A stretch of DNA of 64,000 nucleotides from NCBI RefSeq assembly GCF_003073045.1, contig NC_037596.1, positions 8,635,587-8,699,586 of the forward strand. Direction: 5' to 3'. Position 1 is the first letter of the stretch; every line of letters begins with the position of its first letter. The notes beneath the pieces were generated by a model, which saw only the letters and a list, made by a program, of their open reading frames with translations, was not told where the DNA came from and ran no database searches. The position numbers were made by a program, and so were the translations under genes. Positions 39,101 through 49,964 of this stretch are shown here, in pieces. Source of the stretch: Pomacea canaliculata. Lineage: Eukaryota; Mollusca; Gastropoda; Architaenioglossa; Ampullariidae.

Positions 39101-42100
39101 CTTCTCAAATTCTAGTACTAGCCATTTATATAGCGGTTTCTATTACTTATTTAGGAATAAAGATGGTATAATTTACAATAATAAAATGAACAGACTAAAT
39201 AAGTAGATGTACAGTACATAAACACCACACTGAGACTATCAGGTTTACAACACAGAAAAACAGAAAAATACACATTTGTGTGCTAACGTGTGTGTCCTTG
39301 CATTTCTCTCTCTCTCTTTGGGTGACACCAATAGGAGTGGATGGAGAGATGTAGGCGGGAAAACATATATCTATAGTCTATAGTCTATATCTATAGTCTA
39401 TACCTCAATCAAACACTATGGTATATGATATCGACCATGTTTTTTTGTGTTATCTGTTGCTTTAAAAAAGATGTATGCAAAAGAATCTGAGCAAAACATC
39501 AACTAAAAGTGCAAATTTGAACAACACGATAACTTCTCATGGCTTCTATTTGTGTTTAAGAGAGTGCGGTATTTAGAGAGAGAAAAAAGAGAGGGCGACA
39601 GAGGTCAAAAGGATGAAACGGATGGAAATATTGACAAAAAGTTACTTACTATCTTTATATGAAGAACGAGAAGGTAAGTATCATGTTGTGAAGTGCCGGC
39701 AAGTCGCCATTCATACGAAAGAGCAAACATTCATGTGTTACATTTCTCATTTGTATAAAAAGCTTTAATTAGCATTTAAAATTAAAATTAGTTTTTTTCA
39801 ATAAAATGCCAAATTAAAGATAAAACGCAAGATACATGTAAAATTACTATGTTGTATACCATCTCTATTTGTGTTTAGAAGAGCTGGTAGTTGAGAGAGA
39901 GAGAGAAGGAGGCAGAGGACAAAAGAATGAAACGGAATGAAATGGTGATGTTAGAAAAAAGAACACTTACCGTCTATACAGGAGGAACGAAGTATCAGGT
40001 TGTGACGTGCAGGGAAGACGCCATATAAAAAAGAACAAACATTAAAATATTAAAACTTCTTTTTCAGTTTGAAATGATGTTTCTGATTATCGTGTACGAC
40101 TTCAGTTACAGCACATAGAATGTGAAAGGAAAGATAAACCGCCAGAAACGTGTCAAAAAAGAGTAAACAATAAAGTATTAACATTTCTTTTTAATGCTGA
40201 AAGTGCTTTTGTTATTGTTACTTATCAACACTTTATTTACAGCAGATAAAATGCGGGAATCAATAGAAACAGTAACATTCATACGTGGTATAAATGCTTT
40301 ACAAAACCTACATTTAATGAAACGGTGATATACCTAGTAAAAAGGAAATGCCGATAGAACAATAAACATATCGAAAGAAGTGCAAACGTGAATAAAAGAG
40401 GAAAACGGAGGTTCAGTTCCCAGTACCGAGCTGGAAAGTCTTGCCAGTTATGTGTCAGTCATTAACTATGGTACATAACATCGACTATATTATTATTTTG
40501 TTATTCGTGGCTTCAAATAAAGAAATGTAAAAGAAATTTATTAATACACCAGATAAGCATTGCAAATTTTTGCAAGGCGCTGATTTCTGATGGTTTCTAT
40601 TTGTGTTTTAGAGAGTAAGGCTTACACACACAGAACGAGAGAAAATTAAACAAGGTTACTTACCATCTTTATATGAAGCACGAGGAGGTAAGTATCAGGT
40701 TGTGACGTGCCGGGAAGTCGCCATTCATAAAAAAGAGCAAACATTCATGTATTAAATTTCTCATTTGTATAAAATAATAATGCTTTAATTAGCATTTAAA
40801 ATTAGTTGACATTCAATAAAATTCAAAATTTAAGATAAACGGAAGATACATGTACAATTACTACATTGTATAACATCTCTATTAGTGTTCTGAAGAGCGG
40901 GTAGTTGAGAGAGAGAAGGAGGCAGAGGACAAAAGAATGAAACGGATTGAAACGGTGATGTTAGAGAAAAGAACACTTACCTTCTATACACGAGGTCCGA
41001 AGTATCATGTTGTGACGTGCAGGGAAGACGCCATGTAAAAAAAGAGCAAACATTAAAATATTAGAACTTCTCTTTTATTCTAAGAGTTAGCTTCTAACTT
41101 TCGTTTACGAATTCAGTTTCTGCACATAGAATGCTTAAGGAAAGATAAACAGTAAGAAACGTGTCAAAAAAGAGAAAACAATAAAGTATTAAAAGTATAG
41201 ACAAAAATTCAAGTTAGAACAATCGTTTTGTGGTTTGTATGTAGATACATAAATGACATAAAAATTAAAAAATTAAGCAAAACAGAAAAATGCAAACATA
41301 AGAGGACATAACCCAAATCAACAGTGAACATGTCAAACACATACAAAAGGAAAGAGTCATTCGTGACAAACAACCGAAACATAAAAAGAGAAATTGTAGC
41401 TACATAATAATCTCTAAAACGATTGATACCTGAAAACACTATGACTATACTACTGAATGGACAAGGGAACAATCAGTGTCTAATATGTTTTTGTCATCAA
41501 ATGATCATAACACAGACAATGCTACTTCTACATATAGGATCTGGCGGTCCCACGCCCTTGTATAATGCTATGTAAAGTAAGGTTTCGATATGCTCTTCAG
41601 CGGTTAATATTCTTTCATTGTATAACACAAGCACGTTTAGAACTTTGTTTCCTTTTTAAACTTTACAGAGGTCAATTAAAGGAAATGAAATAATTTGTAA
41701 AAAAAAGCAAAACATCCTCTATAACTGAGAAGCCTTTTACTATTTAAAGTCATAAAAACCTACACTACGGATCTACAGATTAATAATGCTTTTCAACAAG
41801 ATAAACGTTCCAGCGGCGATAAGTACTGGTAGGTAGTGAGGATACGGTCAATGTGGGGACAGAGTAAATAGATGGAATTCATTTTGAATTCAAGGAAAAG
41901 TAAAGTCATTGGCGAATCTGAAATAGTCCTGTACATCTTACATTGTAATGTTCACACAGAAAAACAGAGTTTGTGAGGTCTATCTTATCATTCCCCGATA
42001 TAAAAGTAAAAAAAAGCCAATTACACAATATCGTACTATAAAGAGTATTAAGCCTTCTGAAAAATCCAAATAATTCCATCATTCTAATGATACTTAGGTT

Positions 42101-43593
42101 TGGTCGTAAGAATTTTACTACACCTTACTATGAAGTAAATGGAATACACGTCCAACCGATAAAACATTCTATAACATGCAATATCATCTCTTAACAATCG
42201 CTGGAAGAAGACAAAAGTCTAGTGAGGGACGGACTGACTACCGTGTCTAAAGGACATGTTGACTGCCAGACTGCCTATCCATTTAGTAGCATCGTGCTCA
42301 AAATGACTAAAACTTTAATTGTAATGTTATGACCTTGTGTTTCATAAAGCAAGTAGTACTTTTCAATTTCTTTTCCTCATTTAACAGGAGTTGAGTACTA
42401 TAAGACATGCACAATGAGCAAACTGAATAAAAAGATAAACTAAATATCACACCAACATCATGAGGTAAACAAAGAAAACGCCGAGGTTCCTGCACTGAGT
42501 TTAACTTTGATGAATGTGTGTGTGGTATCAACGGGAGTGGATGGAGATAAAATGTAAGCGGGTGGGTCTTAAAGGTATACCACATTTGCAAAGCTTTCAA
42601 AAAATTAAGGTATAGCCTTGCCAGCTATGTGTCAGTCATAAACTATGGTATATAATACGGACGATAGTTTTTTGTTATCTTTGGCATCAAATAAAAAAAT
42701 TTAAAAGAAAAATAGCAATGCATCAGCTAAGCATTGTAAATTTGAGCAAGACGCTAATTTCTGATGGTGTCTAGTTGTGTTTAAGACAGTAAGATTTACA
42801 TACACAGAACGAGAGAAAATTAAACAAGGTTACTTACCATCTTTATATGAAGGACAATAAGCTAAGTATCAGGTTGTGACGTGCCGGGAAGTCGCCATTC
42901 ATATGAAAGAGCAAACATTCATGTGTTAAATTTCTCATTTGTATAAAATAATCATGCTTTAATTAGTATTTAAAATTAGTTTACATTCAATAAAATAACA
43001 AATTTAAGATAAAACGCAATATACCTATACAGTTACTACTTTGTATAACATCTCTATTTGTGTTCAGAAGAGCGGGGTGTAACAGTAACATTCATACGTG
43101 GTAGAAACGCTTTATACAATGTACATTTAATGAAATGGTGATATATCTAGTAAAAAGCAAAAGATAATGAAACTTTTGGACGAGAGTAAAAAAGGCAAAA
43201 GATAAAAATGCATTTAAATAAGATAGAATATGAGGCTTTCTATCTGCTCTCTGTGTTATGACAGAACAGCACAAGTTCTTATCATTCCCGAATACAAAAA
43301 CCGCGACTAAAGGACTTGAAGTCTGCGGTGCTGCCCGCCATTAAGTAGTGTCAGACTTACAAGAACTGAAACTTTGATTGTATTTTGTGATCTTGCTTTT
43401 CTAAGGGAGTAAGTACTACACATCCATTTCCGTTACTCGTTTAAGAGTGGAGTACTATTAACCATACACAACGAGAAAACAGAATAGAAATGTAAAAGAA
43501 AATATCACATCAACACAATCAGGTAAATAAAAAAAAACGCCGACGACGCTATAGCGAGTTAAACATAGAAGTGTGTGTGTGTGTGTGTGCTTG

Positions 43594-43641
<48 letters not shown>

Positions 43642-46485
43642 ACTTTTATGATGGTATCATCTGGTGGCGCTCATGTTTTTGTAAACCTGTCAGTTCATTA
43701 GTAGTCTTTGGTGTGCAGAACATTACACATGGGGAAACCAGTTCTAAAATTATATAATGATAATGATGATAATGATAGTCATGATGATGATGATGACTAT
43801 TAAACAAATAGTGATTTCTATTACTTAGAAATATGGGTGGGATAATACTAAATGATAAAAAGGAAAACGTGTAGAGTAAAAAAGCTCTACTATGAAATCA
43901 TCAAGTTTACGAAAAAGAAACTTAGCCTTCAGTGAGTTAACTTGTTTGTGTACATGCATTTGTTTGTGTGTGTTTGCGTGCGTACATACGTGTTTGTTTA
44001 TGTGTTTTAGAGAAAAATAAAATAACGAAAGAACCTCTGCAGACTGGTTAAACGAGGGGCCATCGAGTAAAGTCGTCAATAAATAAAGTAATACTTACTT
44101 TCAAACTCGTCATCACCTGCCAAGACAGACAAAATGGTAAAAGCTAGAATTTATTTTTTACTTTTCCCTCCGAATACTAAAAAGTAAGCAGTGTGCAGTG
44201 AAAGCTATATGCACCAGAATCTGTGACGAATGATAGTAAGTGTGATGTGTTTGTAATATTTTATTAAACTCTTGTTTATCAAATTCGAAGCATGTTCTTC
44301 TCCGTTATTGGTAATAATAACAATATACTTTTGAGACCTTGCGTTAGAGACCAAAAGAAACTATTAATGATAATTAATCTCGTCGACAGCTTTGTGAAAA
44401 CATTTTGTGGAGACATACGATGGACGTATATGCGAGTGTCATTAGCGACTAGCTGTTGTGTTAGACAGTCTGTCCCTGTGTCCATATCTACGACAGTCGG
44501 TGACAGTAGCAGTTGCAGATGAGAGTATTGACATATACAGGTAAATAATATATCACGAAACAATAACTAAACAACAAATACATTACTCCAGCTGGAAGAT
44601 CGTGGAAGGACATCAGCTTTTGTCTGACCTGTGAAATAATAAGACCTGTTGAATGAACCTGTTCTTTTCTTTAGGTTTCTGACTAGAACAACAGACAACA
44701 CCGAATCTACGACATCTAACAAGAGTATTTATACAATAATTGTTGGCATGAAAGCACACATAAGGACAAATACATTGATAAATTTTAATATTTAATTTAG
44801 TATCATATTACAACTATCAAATATAATGTATGTATTCATTGAAACGCTGTATTAAATGTATATGTTAGCAAAGTTTCATACATTTCTTGTGCATAAATGT
44901 CTCCGTGTAATGTAGTAGATGTTTTGCAGTAGATATGCTGGCCTAATTGTATAGACTGCACTCACTCTACACTTCAGTAAGATAGTTGTCTATTTGTGTC
45001 AAGAGAGCAGAATAAGTAGGAAACTGCGCTACGAACACTGGTGATGTCTCCACATCATCAAAATAAAAGCCTCACCTTTTGTTTCTCTCACCACTTGATT
45101 TCTTAGTAACACCAAAAACTTTGTATCTAAAGTTTTCTTGTGGCTGACAAAGAAAATATTGATAGAACACTGGCTAAATCTCATCTCTATAAGTGAAAAT
45201 CACTGTAAAGCTAACCCTCCAGACTCACCTGCCGCTCGTTGAACCGTGTTGTTGACATCTGTTTTAGGGTCCTTCAGACCTTTAGGAGAACAAGTAACTA
45301 GTATAGGTTTTATCATTTGTACAGAAACTTTAATGAATTCATTAATTTTTCTTGTACAATTTACGCAATTAAAAAAATGCAAAAGATGTAAAAGTACAAA
45401 TTAATACAATTATTGAGTGACAAATTAAAAGCTGTGTGAGAACGACAGGAAACACGTGACCTTTGTATGCACATCCACAATACTCACTCTACAATGCAAG
45501 GTAGTCTTACAATAGTTAACTGTATTGTTATCTTGAAGCACTTCTAAGGATATAGTTCCTTCTCATAGTTTTACTTCAGGTTGTGTAAGGTTTGAAATAT
45601 CTGTTTTGAATGTCAATCAAGTTAAAGACCAGGAAACTGATACAGAATATAGGTTGGGAAAGAATAGAATTAATTGAAGGTAGGTGTAGATTGACATATG
45701 TAACCGAGTAGAAGGGGTGTTGTTCACCACGAGAGGCCTAAACCTTCTCCTATCCACTCACTGCCTCAGTATTGTGTGATAATTTCTTCTACTCTGTTGA
45801 CTAATAAACATTCAATGGTTTACAATGTCATTATAATATTTCTTAAATGGTGTATGTCTAACGGAAGCCAACCAGTCTCTATTTCTATTGTTCTATTTTT
45901 TTTACGAGAAACTGTTTCTCTAAACAATAAAGGCAGGTCACTAGGTCAATCAAAAGATTTTCAGAAGTTCAAGGTTAAAATTCTCGAGGACAAGATCAAA
46001 GATCAGTAATCAGCTGAATCTAGTCAAAGGTCATCAACAATCAAATGCTGCTTCACGTGAAGGTGATTTTCTTCTTAAACTAACCTCAAGATGTAATTGT
46101 TCATGAGCTTAGTTCTCTCACTACTTCAGTAGCTACGTATTCCCTAACCATAGTTTTACTTCTGCTTCTCCAATGACTAAACGTTACCCACTAAGCTCAC
46201 ACGGCAATAATTCGATTAATTCTATTTAATTACACTTTACACAAACGCGCGCACGCGCGCGCGCGCGCACACACACACACACATGTTTATTTTACGTTTA
46301 TAGTCCCATACTTTAGACAGAGAGATCTATATAGTTAATGAGACCAGCCACTTACCAGAATAGCAAGTGCAGAAAGCAGTGATATTATCATAGAAGTGTA
46401 TTGAGCCTTTTACCTGTTTCCACTTCATCTCCGGTCTGTTCAGACTTTCGCCTGCAGCAGGTCATACACGAGTTGCCCATGTCGG
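36112..46485 (-). CDS. Micro-exon-rich gene with proline-rich C-terminus (partial model)
   Basis: Minus-strand exons in transcript order: 46414-46485 (72 nt), 45229-45279 (51), 44099-44116 (18), 38757-38795 (39), 36736-36801 (66) and 36112-36167 (56, with stop). Each has an AG acceptor; the donors are GTAAAA, GTGAGT, GTAAGT, GTGAGT and GTGAGT. All junctions are phase 1 and the whole chain is open, about 99 residues. It reads MGNSCMTCCRRKSEQTG, a 16-residue segment, DDEFE, DEQSSEEDFVGW, a 21-residue segment and PHPGVPSLPPPPQPGIA. The 66-nt and terminal exons match in size, phase and character those of the 15949-19032 gene. The start may be the ATG at 46478-46480 (a Cys-rich, possibly lipidated N-terminus), or the first exon may be internal, following a membrane exon at 48450-48521. 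Acidic then proline-rich, probably cytoplasmic. No known family recognised. Confidence 0.5.
36174..36211 (-). repeat. TG-rich tract immediately upstream of a terminal-exon acceptor
   Basis: On the minus strand a TG/TTTG repeat runs into the TTACAG acceptor of the proline-rich exon. Equivalent tracts precede the acceptors at 54280 and 63909. UG repeats at 3' splice sites are known to bind splicing regulators in other animals. Confidence 0.7.
38070..38450 (+). repeat. Unclassified dispersed repeat, + orientation
   Basis: The text GTTTTCAGTGCGCGGTTTAA...GGATATTGAAAGGGAGAGAG...AGTAAGGAGACGATCATCAGA has the look of a widely dispersed animal repeat with a conserved purine-rich body. A neighbouring CTCCTAAGGAGCAAGCTCTTAG block (about 37880-37905) recurs inverted at 52825-52850 and 62470-62495. 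Ends are not visible. Confidence 0.35.
38667..38742 (+). repeat. GAT/GATT microsatellite
   Basis: Interrupted TGATGATTGATGATGA repeat next to the 39-nt exon. The paralogous site at 43597-43640 is a purer GAT run preceded by (TG)n and lacks that exon. Confidence 0.9.
39650..42840 (-). other. Five cassettes with AG-NNN-GTAAGT (possible 3-nt exons)
   Basis: On the minus strand each cassette has GCAC(G/T)TCACAAC, a branch-point-like TGATAC, a tract ending in ATAAAG or TATAG, then three bases, then a perfect GTAAGT. The three bases lie at 42838-42840 (atg), 40981-40983 (aag), 40664-40666 (atg), 39971-39973 (acg) and 39650-39652 (ata). They sit between the 18-nt and 39-nt phase-1 exons of the minus-strand gene. 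They may be 3-nt exons, or alternative first exons in which ATG is the last codon before the donor. Both are inference. Confidence 0.4.
44117..46413. other. Introns of the minus-strand micro-exon gene
   Basis: Outside the 51-nt exon at 45229-45279 nothing coding is convincing. A further acceptor with an in-phase frame (QTKADVLPRSSSW, reading left from about 44632) has no matching in-phase donor and is left out of the model. Confidence 0.3.
46236..46283. repeat. CG/CA alternating purine-pyrimidine tract
   Basis: Alternating (CG)n merging into (CA)n, a sequence type prone to Z-DNA. It lies in an intron of the minus-strand gene. Confidence 0.9.
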
Positions 46486-46855
46486 CTTAAACAGGAAGCT
46501 GCATCATGAACAATTAAACTTGATGATGTAGGTAAGATGCAAGTGGCACTGGCTCGTTGTAGTCGCATTTACACAATCACAATCAGAATCACTTTATTGA
46601 ATAGGACATCGGCGCATTTTGGTTTCTTCATCCTGACAATATGGGAACTTTACTTCTTATTTTCAGCAAAGGAAAGAGAAGATTATGGTAGTTCAAATCT
46701 GAAACACCTAGCCGAAACCTTATCAGAGCATTTCTCTTATCAGTAAGCTTGATATTTCCAAGAAAACCACTCTGTATTATAGAAGATTTGTATAAATTAT
46801 TGGGGAAGAATCTTTAACTACCTTGTTCTGCAATTCTCTATAAAACAATCTATTC

Positions 46856-47458
46856 GGTACACGGACTTTTCGCCGACGGACGTTTCGCCGCCGGACGTTT
46901 CGGAGTCGGACGTTTCGCCGCCGGACGTTTCGGCGCGGGGCACTTCATTTCGGCATTTCACGCGGGATCTTTAGCCGAAGTCAAGTGTGGGACGCCCCTT
47001 AGCTCACACATTTCTCTCGCCATTGTATCAATGTATCAGTGAACTCTCTCTCACTATCCCTTCTCATGTGAACCGTTAGCTCACACATTTCTCTCGCCAT
47101 TGTATCAATGTATCAGTGAACTCTCTCTCACTATCCCTTCTCATGTGAACCGTTAGCTCACACATTTCTCTCGCCATTGTATCAATATTTTTTCTCAAAG
47201 CTGTTGCGCATAATCTGTGACAATCAAAGTGAACTGTCTGTGAAGTCTGTGTGTAAAATTTGTTTGAAATAAAGAATTATTGTGTAATCTAGTAGTTACT
47301 TTCATTCTTTGAGAAGTAAGTAAGCTAGCTCTCTCTCTGACATAATGCGGCGAAACGCCGGTCAGCAAAACGTCCGACTCCGAAACGTCCAGCGGCGAAA
47401 CGTCCGGTCGACAAAACGTCCGGCTCCGAAACGTCCGTCGGTGAAACGTCCGCACAGG
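46856..47458. mobile_element. Foldback-type element, 603 bp, with 8-bp target-site duplication
   Basis: Inverted ends of roughly 80-115 bp are built from tandem copies of a motif close to CGGACGTTTCGCCG (left 46856-46940; right, inverted, 47345-47458). Identical ATCTATTC copies at 46848-46855 and 47459-47466 flank it. The middle holds a 77-bp tandem repeat. No transposase frame, so it is non-autonomous; the 8-bp duplication would suit the hAT or a similar superfamily. Confidence 0.8.
47001..47187. repeat. 77-bp tandem repeat, about 2.4 copies
   Basis: Unit starts AGCTCACACATTTCTCTCGC at 47001, 47078 and 47155. The copies are nearly identical. They lie inside the foldback element. Confidence 0.95.
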
Positions 47459-47787
47459 ATCTATTCATCGTAACTGAAATTCTCTAAAAAAATGTTGGAT
47501 ACTGGCAAAACCGTAACCGTCTTTGTAAAGTGTAGTACATGTGGTGTGTGTAGGTTATAGTTGTTAAGCCCAAGTAACCATGTTATTCAAATGTGAATTG
47601 AGTAACATTTTACAGACATTTGAAAAGGATGTTTACGTGGCATCTGAAGTATCTCGTTTGGTAATATGTCTAGCAGATGAATTAGTGTAGAAGGCATAGC
47701 ATCCACATTCACTATAGACCAATGTATTGGGGGTTCTATTTGTTACATTAAAATAAATGAATATTCGCCATCAGACCACAAATTTCA

Positions 47788-47835
47788 GGGTGGTCCGGTG
47801 GTTCAATGGTTAGCGTCTGTCGCGAAAACAGTGAA
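47788..47835 (+). repeat. tRNA-like head of a SINE
   Basis: GGTCCGGTGGTTCAATGGTTAGCGTC has the shape of a tRNA 5' half with an A box. No B box or 3' half follows, so it is a SINE fragment rather than a tRNA gene. Confidence 0.5.
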
Positions 47836-48449
47836 TGTACTGGACTATGCTTTTACAGATAAACGAAAGACTCAATTTTTTTCTTTTCTTATTTACTTTT
47901 ACTTTCTTTCTTAAAATAGTTTCTATTTGTTACCATACATCATTTTACTTAAACTTAAATTAGTAATATTGCATAGTAACTTACCAAACTACTAATAGCG
48001 GTATATGTTTTCATAGTTTATTATTCAAAATTTAAAAAGAGATAAGGTAGTCCACTTTTGGTTTGTCTCTTAGTAATAGGCTGTGAAACTGTTCTTGATA
48101 GAAATCATCATTTTGTCTTAATGCCTATTTTAACTGAATTTTTTGTCGTTAAAGTTTTTGTCTATTTTTTTTTTTGATAGAAATCAAAAACGTGTAAATG
48201 TTTGGTCTGAAATCTTTGTAGAAGAACGAGTAGTGTTCATAACATTGAAAGAAAAACCAGACAAGTAAGCATAAGTTAAAAGTATAAAATTACATGTGGG
48301 AAACCCTTGTAAATTAGAACAACATCTCCTGGGATGATCTTTCTATGTATTGCGATATTTTCATCTGTTTTCATCATCAAACAAGCGATGTTCTTGATAA
48401 ATAGAAGCACGGCTTGAGTCATCTGTATTGGTAGAGGTGGGCCTTGTAC

Positions 48450-48521
48450 TTAATGATGTAACTAGCACGAGAAGAATTACAAGTTGGATGTAATGACAAA
48501 TGCCCGAAAGGAAAAAGGCGT
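48450..48521 (-). CDS. Candidate membrane-spanning exon upstream of the micro-exon gene
   Basis: A TAGCAG acceptor opens a phase-1 frame encoding FFLSGICHYIQLVILLVLVT. A weak donor (TTAA|GTACAA) would make it exactly 72 nt and symmetric, joining in frame to 46414-46485 so that a membrane span leads into a CCRRK stop-transfer. If the donor is not used the frame continues to DDENR and a stop at 48361. The donor is poor and His, Tyr and Gln interrupt the hydrophobic run, so this is tentative. Confidence 0.25.
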
Positions 48522-49399
48522 CTGCTACGCGTGAAGATGTCAAAGGAATAAGAAAAGATTTGTGCATTTTGCTGTTAAAATCAAACAAAAGATGACAGAG
48601 CATGAACATATATATTTGAGAGGCCTGACGAAGTAGCAAACGACAGTACTTTCTTAAAGCTCCAACTACTGTTTTAGTAAACTTACAAGTACTATTCACA
48701 AAAAATAATGTTTAAGATACAGTAACTGACTGTCGCATCGGAGTGGATCTGAAGGTGCAAAGACCATCAGTTGAGAAATTGAGGGCAAGAAAGACAACAG
48801 ACTGCAATGTGCTGACGGTAAGTGTAAGTATGAAAGGCAGTGGCCATGAGAGTGGTACACACCACACAACACCAGGCAATGTGTGAGAGAACAAAAATAT
48901 CCAGGTAAGGCTAGAATCATGATTTCAAGGACTATTTGGGGGAAATATTCCTTCATCTTTGCCTCTCTGGCCCTTCCGCTAGGCCACAACTCTTTATTTA
49001 GCTTCCATGACTTGACACAGGTTTGTGTAAAACACGGTATGCACGTGTATGTTTGTGCTCACGCATTTGTGTAAGATACAGTGTGTGTGTGTGTGTGCGC
49101 TCGGGTATATGTTTATGTTAAATAACAGCCACTAACATGAAAATGATTATTGACGAGCAGACGTTGAGCTATCCTGTCGGTTTGTTTTCCGCCTCTTGCA
49201 GTCTTCTGACCGGAAAGCACACTATACCAGTAGATGTCGCTTGGGTGATGTCTATGTCGGGATAGTAAACATACAGCTAATTACGGGAAAACCAACCTGA
49301 GTCCTTAATGAGTTGTTGCCCAAAATAGCACTAGCTGTATGACACATAACTAGGTGAGTAAAGAGCGGGAGACATGGCTCAAGAAGTAAAGAGTGAGTC

Positions 49400-49565
49400 A
49401 GCGTGGGTGAGACAGAAATAGTTCACATCGTCTGTGTGGGTTCATCAAGTGCACGAACTGCTCATATCAACTTAATAAGGAGGAAGCTGCATTACATACA
49501 ATGTAAACTGGATTTTGGTAAGATGCACCACATTGGCTCTTTGTCGTCGCATTTACAGATAAAAG
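49400..49565 (-). pseudogene. Degenerate copy of the MGNSC exon region
   Basis: Shares (A)GGAAGCTGCAT and GTAAGATGCA...TGGCTC(G/T)TTGT(A/C)GTCGCATTTACA with 46490-46575. The exon equivalent reads M-S-S-S-C-T then stop (ATG at 49463-49465), against M-G-N-S-C-M in the intact copy, so this duplicate exon is dead. Confidence 0.6.
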
Positions 49566-49769
49566 ACCGACTACGGAGTACAGTGATTCAATCGAATCCA
49601 AAGTTGAAGTCAATGAGTACAACATTCGATTGTAAGTCATGTAATGCAAATATAAGTGTAAGCGATAGGTCACAGGGTGTGTCGTCTTAGGCCGGTCTCT
49701 CAGACCAACTTAAATTCACGTGTCTGACCCATGTTCGAAGAGAAACTAATGCAAATGCACCCACTAGAG

Positions 49770-49964
49770 CAGACCTGGGCAAAGGCCGGCCCGCGGGCCG
49801 CATCCGGCCCGCCTCCTGTCTCTGACCGGCCCTCCCGCCAGTATATATATACTATATATATATACAGTATTGGGTAAAACTGAGTTAACTATATTAGTCC
49901 GGCCCTCTAAGACCATCCCAATTTCTCATGCGGCCCCTTGGGAAAATTAAATGCCAACCCCTAG
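49770..49964. mobile_element. Small hAT-like non-autonomous element
   Basis: Begins CAGACCTGGGCAAAGGCCGG and ends CCAACCCCTAG, with internal GC-rich GGCCCGC arms and a (TA)n centre. The ends resemble hAT-type terminal inverted repeats that start with CAG. A clean target-site duplication could not be settled (CACTAGAG on the left against CCCTAGAG on the right at best). Confidence 0.5.

Larger units (their letters stand above)
36840..43900. repeat. Modular array of duplicated blocks (copies also at 55.6-62.3 kb)
   Basis: At least four modules recur. One holds ATGTTTTTGTCATCAAATGAT (about 36840-37800, 41200-42300, 60560-61760). One has ACATCCATTTCCG(G/T)TACTCGTTTA followed by a GAT repeat (38480-39100, 43410-43740; a reduced relative at 42380-42510 and 61780-61860). 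Two cassettes carry GTGACGTGC(C/A)(G/C)GGAA (39550-39790, 39880-40090, 40580-40800, 40880-41110, 42750-42970). The second GAT-repeat copy has lost the 39-nt exon present in the first. The array occupies introns of the minus-strand gene and includes simple repeats such as ATCTATAGTCTAT at 39367-39405. Confidence 0.75.

Noticed and set aside
44580..44632. Additional phase-1 exon QTKADVLPRSSSW
   Set aside because: The acceptor is good but no in-phase donor follows, and inclusion would end the protein at a nearby TAG; left out of the model.
47195..47455. Minus-strand frame with repeated RRTFRS/DVSPLDVS text
   Set aside because: It is the translation of the inverted-arm tandem motif of the foldback element, not a gene.
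47788..47835. tRNA gene
   Set aside because: Only the A-box half is present; no anticodon arm or T arm can be folded, so it is called a SINE fragment.
48696..48989. Minus-strand frame with hydrophobic text
   Set aside because: No splice sites or motifs support it; other frames there are equally open.
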